From a virus, in IMG/VR virus record IMGVR_UViG_3300027674_000006, positions 1-46,140 of that record: a stretch of DNA of 46,140 nt, one strand, 5' to 3'. How positions within the stretch are numbered: position 1 is the stretch's first letter; every line of letters starts with the position of its first letter. Below are positions 31,978 through 38,988 of this stretch, piece by piece. A model generated the notes under the pieces. That model did not search any database. It was not told where the DNA came from and saw nothing but the letters and a program-made list of their open reading frames with translations. The position numbers were made by a program, and so were the translations under genes.

Positions 31978-32186
31978 CGCTCTTTAGCGTCCGCGATCAA
32001 TTGCAATCGCCGGCCACGCGGCAGTGCTCGAAACACACGAAGAAAAGCTGTGACCGGCCCCGGCACTCTCCGCTGTCCCGCGCACCACAAATTCACCGCA
32101 CGCGGGGTTACCTCGATCAGCCGTGCTAAATCCGTCTGCATCAGGCCCAACGCAGCGATCTCCGCGCGCAGCCGCTCGCCGCTCAC
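31974..32186 (-). CDS. Helix-turn-helix protein coupled between tail hub genes
   Basis: A 70-residue XRE-type protein: GLMQTDLARLIEVTPRAVNLW is the helix-turn-helix, followed by a basic PGPVTAFLRVFRAL. The GTG start overlaps the hub stop (GTGA) and the stop overlaps the next hub start (ATGA), so it is translated as part of the tail operon. A DNA-binding protein here is unexpected. It might regulate late genes or be a leftover of an insertion. Confidence 0.75.
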   Translation of the reverse strand: MSGERLRAEIAALGLMQTDLARLIEVTPRAVNLWCAGQRRVPGPVTAFLRVFRALPRGRRLQLIADAKER

Positions 32187-33553
32187 GGCGTCACTCCCGG
32201 GATTTCCTCGGCGGTGACGGTCATCTCGCCGTTGTCGTCTTCATCGATCTGGGTGATGCGCACCGCTGCGCCCGAGAGCCCGGTCGTCGCATCGGTCAGC
32301 AGCACGATGTCCATCGGTTCGAGCAGCGAATAACGGAAGCCGAGCTTGAATTTAAAGGTGTTGCGGATATAGGCCTTGCGCTGCAGCATCAGCGTTGCCG
32401 AGATTGTGGCGCCGGCGGCGTTGGTGAATTCGTGCGCCTGGATGCTCGGCGCGGTGCGGGTGCCGAACTGGTCGATGAGGCCCTGGTCCCACACCGGCAG
32501 GATCTGCGGGTTGTAGTTGTTGTTGGCGTCCTGATATTCGAGGCTGAGCCAGTTGGTCGCCGCCGTCGGATCGCTCCTGGTGATGACGACCGGATCGGTG
32601 CCGCCGCCGAAATCGATCAGGTCCGCATCGCCGAGGCTGTACTGCCAGGTCAGGTTCGGGTTCCACGTCGCGCCGTTGCTGGTCAGCGTCTGGTCGCCGT
32701 AGGGGATGATCTTCAAGAGGCTGCCCGACCACAAAACGGCCGACACGGTCAGTTCGGCGATCTCCTCGAGCCAGCGGGCGCACGGCTGGCACCGGTCGAG
32801 CAGCAGCGACATCGCAAGGCCGGCCGCCTGACAATAAGTGCCGAAATCGGCGAGCGATCCCGCGGTGTCGAGGTTGGCCGCCGGAAACCCGGCGCCATAG
32901 CGCGGGTTGGTCAACAGATCGGTGACGATGAACGTCGGGTTGGCGTCGCCCGGAAAGCCCGGCCCGCACCCGGCGCCGCCGTTGGCTGTGCTGCCGAACC
33001 CGCTGATCTCGAACGACAGGTTCGGCAGGGCCGGGGTCGAGCCGAGCTGCATCGGCGTACCTGTCACATAGCTGGTGCCGGAATAGCCGACGACCGGGGT
33101 GTTCGAGTCGGAGCTGAGAAACACCGGGTCGGCCGCCTGGCCGTCATTGCCGAGGTAGTAGTTGAGCCCGACCGTGTTGGCCCCGGCGACGGTGCCGTTG
33201 GCCCACACCTGGTTGTTGCCGGACAACCCGTGCGGCGAACCGAGATAGCTGACCGGCCCCTGGCACACGCCGAACGCGACGTCGACCGAATAATTCGAGC
33301 CGGTCGAGCCCTTCTTGCCGGTCGAGCTGCCGATCCCCTTGCCGCCCTTCGAGTTGGTGCTCTGGTTGAGGCCGCCGGCCTGCCCCCACAGCTCGATCAG
33401 GTTGATCGACACCCGCTGCGTGCCGTAGACCAGCGGCACCGGGCTCCCGGCCTGACTGGTGTTGTAGCGCAGCGACGCGACCGACGACGGCTTGAACGCG
33501 TTTGTGAACGGTGTTGGTCCGCCGCCCTTGCCGCCGGAAAATTCGCCGCTCAT
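32183..33553 (-). CDS. Tail hub/tip protein, first part
   Basis: A 456-residue protein taken from ATG 33553. It starts with a glycine-rich leader and the motif GSPVPLVYGTQRVSINLIELWGQ, typical of putative phage tail hub proteins, then VAFGVCQGPVSYLG, TDLLTNPRYGAGFPA, CARWLEEIAELTVSAVLWSGSLLKIIPYGD and YRNTFK-type strands at the end. These match Phage-tail_3/GTA hub style. The frame continues upstream to 34675 without a stop, but that part is antisense to a transposase and is rejected. Confidence 0.85.
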   Translation of the reverse strand: MSGEFSGGKGGGPTPFTNAFKPSSVASLRYNTSQAGSPVPLVYGTQRVSINLIELWGQAGGLNQSTNSKGGKGIGSSTGKKGSTGSNYSVDVAFGVCQGPVSYLGSPHGLSGNNQVWANGTVAGANTVGLNYYLGNDGQAADPVFLSSDSNTPVVGYSGTSYVTGTPMQLGSTPALPNLSFEISGFGSTANGGAGCGPGFPGDANPTFIVTDLLTNPRYGAGFPAANLDTAGSLADFGTYCQAAGLAMSLLLDRCQPCARWLEEIAELTVSAVLWSGSLLKIIPYGDQTLTSNGATWNPNLTWQYSLGDADLIDFGGGTDPVVITRSDPTAATNWLSLEYQDANNNYNPQILPVWDQGLIDQFGTRTAPSIQAHEFTNAAGATISATLMLQRKAYIRNTFKFKLGFRYSLLEPMDIVLLTDATTGLSGAAVRITQIDEDDNGEMTVTAEEIPGVTP

Positions 33554-33579
33554 AAAACTGGAATTATACGCTTTAGGGC

Positions 33580-33609
33580 TTGACTGTCTAACCCTTGATC
33601 GGCTACATT
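33580..33609 (+). promoter_or_regulatory. Promoter of the plus-strand cassette
   Basis: TTGACT (33580-33585), 18 bp, TACATT (33604-33609), followed within 70 bp by a gene with a good ribosome site. It is divergent from the tail hub gene start at 33553 and would express the inserted cassette independently of the late operon. Confidence 0.5.
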
Positions 33610-33673
33610 CCTGCTTACCGGACGGGGACTTCCCTCCGGCCCGCGCCTCGGGGTTCCGGGGCGGAGACGAGAG

Positions 33674-33991
33674 ATGGCCACGATCGTTAAAGCCGCCGAG
33701 CCTCGCAAAACATCGAATCATTTCGGCGAGATTGGTGACCGCATCAGAATAGAAGGTGTGATCCGCCACATGGTTGGTAACAAGCCTGTCATGCACATTA
33801 TTGAGGACATCGACGGTAATCAGTTTGTGCTGCGGCGCAAGTCGGCACTCGGTAGTAAGGCGGGCGTGCTGGTGACGGTCGAGGCGGATGTGCTTGAGCA
33901 CCGGACATATCAAGACATCAAGCAAACCGTCGTGAGCAGTGGCCGCCAGGAAATCGTAACCGATGACCATGCATTTCGGCGGGAGGGTTAA
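33674..33991 (+). CDS. Cassette protein, OB-fold-like
   Basis: A 105-residue protein with GGAGACGAGAG before ATG 33674. IGDRIRIEGVIRHM, KPVMHIIEDIDGNQFVLRRK and GVLVTVEADVLEHRTYQDIK form a five-strand pattern reminiscent of small OB folds. It is the first gene of a plus-strand cassette that interrupts the tail operon. No family is recognised; DNA or RNA binding is a guess from the fold pattern. Confidence 0.6.
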   Translation: MATIVKAAEPRKTSNHFGEIGDRIRIEGVIRHMVGNKPVMHIIEDIDGNQFVLRRKSALGSKAGVLVTVEADVLEHRTYQDIKQTVVSSGRQEIVTDDHAFRREG

Positions 33992-33994
33992 GCT

Positions 33995-34228
33995 ATGGTC
34001 AACCATCCCAATCGTAGCCGTGGGCCATATGTCGCCCACGTCGGAGGCGACAGTTCGATTTTTACACCGATCCAGTTCGCGACTATTCGCGAGTGCCGCG
34101 CTCATGCCGAGAGCTACGGCCGTTTGGCGGACTGGTGCGAGATCAAAGACGCCAGGGGTCGTGTCATCGGGCGCCATTCCCGCGACAAGAATGGCGACGG
34201 TAGCCGCTGGTTCCGGGCGCAAGGTTGA
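33995..34228 (+). CDS. Cassette protein of unknown function
   Basis: A 77-residue protein four bases after the previous stop, with GGGAGGG upstream. NHPNRSRGPYVAHVGG, ATIRECRAHAESYGRLADWCEI and a DKNGDGSRWFRA end give a basic small protein. It belongs to the same plus-strand cassette as the truncated transposase. No family is recognised. Confidence 0.6.
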   Translation: MVNHPNRSRGPYVAHVGGDSSIFTPIQFATIRECRAHAESYGRLADWCEIKDARGRVIGRHSRDKNGDGSRWFRAQG

Positions 34229-34231
34229 TCG

Positions 34232-34678
34232 ATGACCGGCATCGTCGAAGTCTATCGCCGCTGGCCCACACGCGAAGCGTGCATCCAACACCTCGAAACC
34301 GTGCGGTGGGGCGAAAGCCCCACTTGCACTTATTGCGCATCCGCCAAAGTCGCGCGCCACCGGGAAGTCACTCGTGATGATCGATGGCAATGCCAGGATT
34401 GCAAGAAGTCCTTTTCCGTCACGGTCGGCACGATCTTCCACAAGACTCATATCGACCTGCAACGCTGGTTTTTGCTGATTTCGTTGATGGCCGCGAAGAA
34501 AGGTCTGTCGTCCATGCAGGCGGCGCGCGATCTTGAAATGCGCCAGCCCACGGTGTGGTCGATGATGCACCGCGTACGGAAGTCGATGGCGGACGATGGG
34601 AAACTGCTGAGCGGCATCGTCGAGATGGACGAAGCCTACATCGGCGGGAACGCGCGGATTCAGTTGGCCGAACATTAG
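34232..34678 (+). pseudogene. Truncated IS1595-family transposase
   Basis: A 148-residue frame with the N-terminal zinc ribbon of IS1595-type transposases (CTYC and CQDC, then KKSFSVTVGTIFHKTHI), the helical LISLMAAKKGLSSMQAARDLEM and QPTVWSMMHRVRKSM, and the first catalytic aspartate in VEMDEAYIGG. Full proteins of this family are about 300 residues; here the frame leaves the family after IGG and stops at 34678, so the remaining DDE residues are missing. It is the right-hand end of a plus-strand cassette inside the tail operon. Confidence 0.85.
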
Positions 34679-34860
34679 CTTCCCTCTATCTTCAACCCTG
34701 GATGCCCCGCAACGCGGGGTGACGCTGGAAATGCACCTGCTCTAGGAGGTCGCGCAATTCTTCCGCCAATTGCTCCGGCGGGTTCCCAATCAGGGCCGTA
34801 CAAACAAAGCTCGGAATGATACGCTGTTTCTTTCCGTGGCGGGGATCGCTTATTATTCAT
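34675..34860 (-). CDS. Doubtful small minus-strand gene
   Basis: A 61-residue frame from ATG 34860, just downstream of the tail-operon gene ending at 34863. It overlaps the end of the transposase remnant and includes a hairpin (CCCCGC/GCGGGG at 34705-34719). The composition is not protein-like beyond its first half. It may be a decayed junction fragment. Confidence 0.25.
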   Translation of the reverse strand: MNNKRSPPRKETAYHSELCLYGPDWEPAGAIGGRIARPPRAGAFPASPRVAGHPGLKIEGS

Positions 34861-34862
34861 CG

Positions 34863-35291
34863 CTACCACCCGACTCCCCACATTTTGAACTTTGAGAGGC
34901 AGGTCTCGATTGTCTTGTCGTCTTCGCCAATATAGCAGCAAGGCGCATCACCGAAGGAATGCCGGCATTCCGCCGTGTATTGGGCGCCCCGGGGCCGGAT
35001 CGCTCCTCCAGATTCGCAGTTCCTGAACAGCTCGCGCAGCTTCTCCCCGCTGATCTGGCCTTCCTGCGGCAGCGGCGCCGCCCGTTCCGCAAAGACCAGC
35101 GTGAATGCGTGCATCAGGTAGTCGGCGACATTGACGTCGGCGGCAACACGCACCGACTGGACCAGCGCCCGGCCATCGGCGATCGCAGCAATGATTTTCA
35201 GCAGGCCCTCGATGGTCTTTTCGCGCAACGGCACACCAAAGCTGTGGCCGGTTGATGTCTGCCCGGCAAAATCCTTGGCCTCGATGATCAT
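34863..35291 (-). CDS. Tail-operon protein of unknown function
   Basis: A 142-residue protein from ATG 35291, overlapping the peptidase stop (ATGA), with GGAGGC upstream. It starts IIEAKDFAGQTSTGHSFGVPLREKTIEGLLKI and has cysteines late (CRHSFGDAPCCYIGEDDKTIETC). It lies between the NlpC/P60 gene and the hub gene, next to the inserted cassette. I do not recognise a family; a tail-tip assembly role is likely from position. Confidence 0.6.
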   Translation of the reverse strand: MIIEAKDFAGQTSTGHSFGVPLREKTIEGLLKIIAAIADGRALVQSVRVAADVNVADYLMHAFTLVFAERAAPLPQEGQISGEKLRELFRNCESGGAIRPRGAQYTAECRHSFGDAPCCYIGEDDKTIETCLSKFKMWGVGW

Positions 35292-35722
35292 GTTGCCTCC
35301 GTGAACGGCGAGAAGAACCGCACCGGGCGGTCTTTCAGCGGGAACAGCGTCGCGTCGCCCCACACCACGCCGACGCCCCAATAGGCATGCACGACCCGCG
35401 GCCATTCGACGACGATCGCACCGTGCGAAAAGGTCCGGCCGAACTTGAACAGCGCGATGTCGCCGTGCAGCGGCGGCCCCTCGATCGCGTGCGCATGCTC
35501 GAGCAGCCCTTCCCTATAGCGCTCGGCGTCGCGGTGCATGTGCCAGTCCGGCACATAGAACGGCGGCTCGATCGGCCCGGTGACCCCGGCACGCTCGTAG
35601 ACCTCGGCGAGCAGCATCAGGCAATCGACGCCAGCCCCCTTGATGCGCGCGGCATGATGAAACGGCGTGCCGATCCAGCTCTCGGCCTCGGTGACGACCG
35701 CGGCGCGGCGCGGGTCAGGCAT
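35288..35722 (-). CDS. NlpC/P60 peptidase, tail assembly type
   Basis: A 144-residue protein with the catalytic cysteine in GVDCLMLLAEVYERAG, the histidine in FSHGAIVVEWPRVVHAYW, and the start TEAESWIGTPFHHAARI. This is the phage NlpC/P60 family that sits next to the tail hub in siphophages and gene transfer agents, where it processes tail proteins or cuts peptidoglycan peptides at entry. Length is normal. It overlaps both neighbours. Confidence 0.92.
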   Translation of the reverse strand: MPDPRRAAVVTEAESWIGTPFHHAARIKGAGVDCLMLLAEVYERAGVTGPIEPPFYVPDWHMHRDAERYREGLLEHAHAIEGPPLHGDIALFKFGRTFSHGAIVVEWPRVVHAYWGVGVVWGDATLFPLKDRPVRFFSPFTEAT

Positions 35723-35897
35723 CGCCCGGCCATGCGATCGGCGCAGCCGCAGCTTCAGCGCCTTCCGGCAGCTTCACGCGCTGATAGATGTTGCGCGGGA
35801 ATTCCCAGGCGCGGCCGGTCCAGTACAGACAGGCGAGGCGATTGCCGATCAGCACCGCATACCAGCCTTCTTCTCGCTTCGCCAGAGGCGAGATCAA
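35715..35897 (-). CDS. Small tail-operon protein
   Basis: A 60-residue protein from TTG 35897 in a TTGA overlap with the beta-helix gene, ending in an 8-nt overlap with the peptidase start. It contains EEGWYAVLIGNRLACLYWTGRAWEFPRN, a compact beta pattern with several tryptophans. No family is recognised. Confidence 0.55.
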   Translation of the reverse strand: MISPLAKREEGWYAVLIGNRLACLYWTGRAWEFPRNIYQRVKLPEGAEAAAAPIAWPGDA

Positions 35898-38674
35898 AAC
35901 AGACCCCCGCCGGCAACCGGCGGCGATGATCCAGGCGCGAATTGCTCTGCCCCGATATCATACCGCCCGGCGGTCGGACGTGCCGAGCCGAAGATGTCGG
36001 TCGGCGGCGGTGCCAGCGGTGCGCCTTGCCAAAAGCTGTCGTTGGCGAACGAGAACACCGCGCCGGCCCCGTAGATGTTCGCGCCGGTTCCCTTGACCCG
36101 CATGTCGAGCGCGGCGCCGACCGTCGGGTTGACGAACTCGTTTGCCGGCGTGAGGCTGTAGCACGAGGCGCCACCGCTGCAACCCGAGGCCGAGATGCCG
36201 GGGAGCATGACCGAGGTATATGCCTCGCCAAACGAATTCGTGAACGAGCCGCCGCTGAACGACGATGCGACATCGGTAGCATTGTTCGCGCCGAGGGCTG
36301 AGGGCCAGGCGCCGCCAGAGGTCAAATAACCCCACGGATTGGGAAAGCCGACGAACACGTTGTTCTTGAAAGGCGGCGGGAAATAAGCTCCGGTCGGATA
36401 ACCTCCATTGGTGCCATATGTCCCGACACCATCGTTTTGACTTTGGATGAATGTGCAATTCGCTGTCCCGTTACCGATCGCCGTGTTGTTGTAAACCGGC
36501 CCCGGATAGCTCACCTTGATCGCATAGCATCCGGGCGTCGAACCACGATAGATCAACAAGTTGTTCGCAAATACAATGGCACTGTCAAGGTATATGACAC
36601 CTGGCCCTCCCCCGGCATCAAGAATAGATTGCGTCAGAACAATGTTGTTGGCAGCCTGGTTTCCTGGTCCACCCGAATGAGCGAAGGCGCCGATCGTGCT
36701 TGCAACAGCTTGAAATTGCAGTCTAGAGACATAACCTTCCTGATCGCTGAACGCAAACGGCTCCCCCGCTGAGGTATAGTAGTTGCCCGATACGCTGAAT
36801 GCCTGTGTCGAATAAAACATTACCCCTTTGGTCGGATCCGCCCGCATCGGCCCGGCTGCGGCAGTCACGTTATCGACCCAGCTATCACCTGCCACGGCGG
36901 TCACCGTCCAGGGAAAGTCTAGTCCGGTTCCATTACAGCTCACCTGCCCCGCTCCGGCATAGGCGAGCGTTATCCCACTTGCGAACCACCCCTGCTTGCA
37001 GTTCTGAAGGTAGGGCGGCCCGTCGCTTACATCATTATGGAACGTCATCAGGATCGGGTTCTTCTCGCCGTTCTGTCCCGGCTGATAGACCTGGCGCTCC
37101 TTGCCGCCATACCAGACATTGAGATTGACGCGATAATTAGTCTTCACTTCCCCGAAGTCATTGTTTGTTTTTGGGTTGAATTGATGCGGCCATTGGTTCG
37201 CAAGCGACGTATATGTGATGGCCCCCTGGTACTGCCAATTGCAGGTGTTGTCAGCGATATCCAATCCGAGGGTCGTCCCGGTCGGACCAGAGCCGGAGGA
37301 TGCCGACAGACAAGTGTACGGCGGCGAGGCCATTGATGCCGTCATGCGATAACCGTTGCCTGCGTTGACCACCCAGGCGTTGTTGAAATAGGTCGTCCCC
37401 GTCGCCCACGCGCTCGGATCGTCCGCGAACGCCCCGGTCATCGTGACGTAATCGACCTTCGACAGACAGGTCCAGGTGATGCCGTTGTCGCTGGCGGTCG
37501 TGGCGCCGGACCAGCCGGCGGGTGCAGATGTCGGGTTGACAATGCCGCCGCCGGTGTTGGCCGGCGTGCCGCAGGTCTGCGGGCCGTTGCCGCTGCCCAG
37601 CGACGTGCCGCCGTTGGTCGTCGCCCACAGGTAAACCGCGCTCCCGTTGGTGTACGAGCCGGGAGATCCGGCAACCCACGCTGGCCCGGCGACGACTCGA
37701 TCTCCCGCAACGTAGACGTGACCTGTCTGCCACTCCGGCGCGTTCGCCACGTTAATCGTCATTGGGTTGGTCGGGCCGGGATTTGGCGCCGTACCGCTGC
37801 CGTCGACGTTCGAGTTCCACGATGTGTACCCGGTCGGCAGCGTCCCGACAAAGCTGGTCGCACCGAAGTTGAACGTGGCCTCGTCGCCGGTCAAGGCGAC
37901 GAATGCCGGGAAATAGGCATAGCCAGGAAAAAACATCTGCGCGCCAGTCCCGCCGGTAGTGCCGGGGATGCCGGAGCCGGGCACGGTCGGCGAGGACGTG
38001 GCGCTGTTGTTCCACAGCGGACCCCCAGATAAACCGCCGGTCCCGGTGACATCGCAGGTTGTCCACACCTGCGGCGGGTCGGTATTGAGGTCGGCCGCGA
38101 TCCCGACCGTCTTGCCATTGGCGGCCGGACAGCTCGTGCCGCTGGTCTGAACAGAATTCCACCACGTCGTACCATTTTTCAGGCCGGCGTCAAAAAAAGT
38201 AGTGCCAAACTGCGCGCCTGGGGTGGTGATATTGTAAGCGCTGCCGACCCAGATGGCGGCGAGCGGAGGCACACCGGCGACGGTATTGGCGGTCGTGTTG
38301 GCCGATACGCCAATCTCCATCTGGTTCGGCGTGACGTTGGGCGTCGCCTCGTAATACTTGAGGCCGCTCCATTTCGGCGTGCCGGCGATGCAGCCGGTTT
38401 GGCTGCCGCCGCTCGACGGCCCCAGCGTCAGCCCGCCGTTCGATATCGGAAGGTTGGAGTTGCAGTTGGCGGACGCGAAACTGGTGATCTGGGCGTGCGC
38501 GGGCCACGCGAGGCCAAGCGCCAACACAACGGCGCCAAGCACCAATATCAAAACGTACCAGCGATACACCGTGCGCAGATCAGCCAAGTCCGCCTCACTA
38601 ACCTCACTAAGGATCATGCGAATCGCCGCTCGTACTCTCATAGCTCGATCATCACTCGTCACCGCCGCCGTCAC
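35894..38674 (-). CDS. Exported beta-helix protein, tail-spike candidate
   Basis: A 926-residue protein from GTG 38674 (ATG 38641 is in frame). The N-terminus has a short cytoplasmic part, then a hydrophobic segment YVLILVLGAVVLALGLAW and an AHAQ cleavage-like end. The C-terminal half shows the repeating short strands and asparagine turns of a right-handed parallel beta-helix (AIVFANNLLIYRG, GPVYNNTAIGNGTANC), a fold used by tail spikes and pectate-lyase-like enzymes. The membrane/signal segment is unusual for a virion protein. The 3' part has visibly lower GC than neighbours. Confidence 0.7.
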   Translation of the reverse strand: MTAAVTSDDRAMRVRAAIRMILSEVSEADLADLRTVYRWYVLILVLGAVVLALGLAWPAHAQITSFASANCNSNLPISNGGLTLGPSSGGSQTGCIAGTPKWSGLKYYEATPNVTPNQMEIGVSANTTANTVAGVPPLAAIWVGSAYNITTPGAQFGTTFFDAGLKNGTTWWNSVQTSGTSCPAANGKTVGIAADLNTDPPQVWTTCDVTGTGGLSGGPLWNNSATSSPTVPGSGIPGTTGGTGAQMFFPGYAYFPAFVALTGDEATFNFGATSFVGTLPTGYTSWNSNVDGSGTAPNPGPTNPMTINVANAPEWQTGHVYVAGDRVVAGPAWVAGSPGSYTNGSAVYLWATTNGGTSLGSGNGPQTCGTPANTGGGIVNPTSAPAGWSGATTASDNGITWTCLSKVDYVTMTGAFADDPSAWATGTTYFNNAWVVNAGNGYRMTASMASPPYTCLSASSGSGPTGTTLGLDIADNTCNWQYQGAITYTSLANQWPHQFNPKTNNDFGEVKTNYRVNLNVWYGGKERQVYQPGQNGEKNPILMTFHNDVSDGPPYLQNCKQGWFASGITLAYAGAGQVSCNGTGLDFPWTVTAVAGDSWVDNVTAAAGPMRADPTKGVMFYSTQAFSVSGNYYTSAGEPFAFSDQEGYVSRLQFQAVASTIGAFAHSGGPGNQAANNIVLTQSILDAGGGPGVIYLDSAIVFANNLLIYRGSTPGCYAIKVSYPGPVYNNTAIGNGTANCTFIQSQNDGVGTYGTNGGYPTGAYFPPPFKNNVFVGFPNPWGYLTSGGAWPSALGANNATDVASSFSGGSFTNSFGEAYTSVMLPGISASGCSGGASCYSLTPANEFVNPTVGAALDMRVKGTGANIYGAGAVFSFANDSFWQGAPLAPPPTDIFGSARPTAGRYDIGAEQFAPGSSPPVAGGGLF

Positions 38675-38807
38675 CGGGCAGATTGATGTTGGGCCAGAAA
38701 AGCTCCATCAATAACGACTGATTCCGACCGAAGAAGCATCGACAGTCGCTCCCATTCCCGCTAGACTGGTCAGCAGGTGGAAGGGCTTCCATCAAAATGC
38801 GACGGTC

Positions 38808-38953
38808 GTGGGGGTGCCAGCCCCACCCGTAGCGCGGCTGACACGGTGAACTCTCGCGGCCGTGGCCTGCTGATCAGCGGGACATATGTGGGGGATTGCG
38901 AGTCCCCACGCCGCGCTTAGGGCGGGCGACTGCCTGGGGGTGGTCGCCCGCCC
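38808..38953. other. Structured intergenic region with three stem-loops
   Basis: The 314-bp gap between the lyase-like and beta-helix genes holds three stems: GTGGGG/CCCCAC at 38808-38826, GTGGGGG/TCCCCAC at 38888-38909, and a perfect 11-bp GGGCGGGCGAC/GTCGCCCGCCC at 38920-38953 (loop of 12). The rest of the gap has no gene I can support. In the late direction it is the 5' leader of the beta-helix gene. A small RNA, RNA-stability element or terminator/attenuator is possible; no T-run follows the stems on the minus strand. Confidence 0.5.
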
Positions 38954-38988
38954 GCCACTTCGGCAACGCGCGTGGGAATAGCACACCA

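Noticed and set aside
33554-34675. Upstream extension of the tail hub frame to 34675
   Set aside because: It runs antisense through two small genes and the transposase, while the family motif begins right after ATG 33553.
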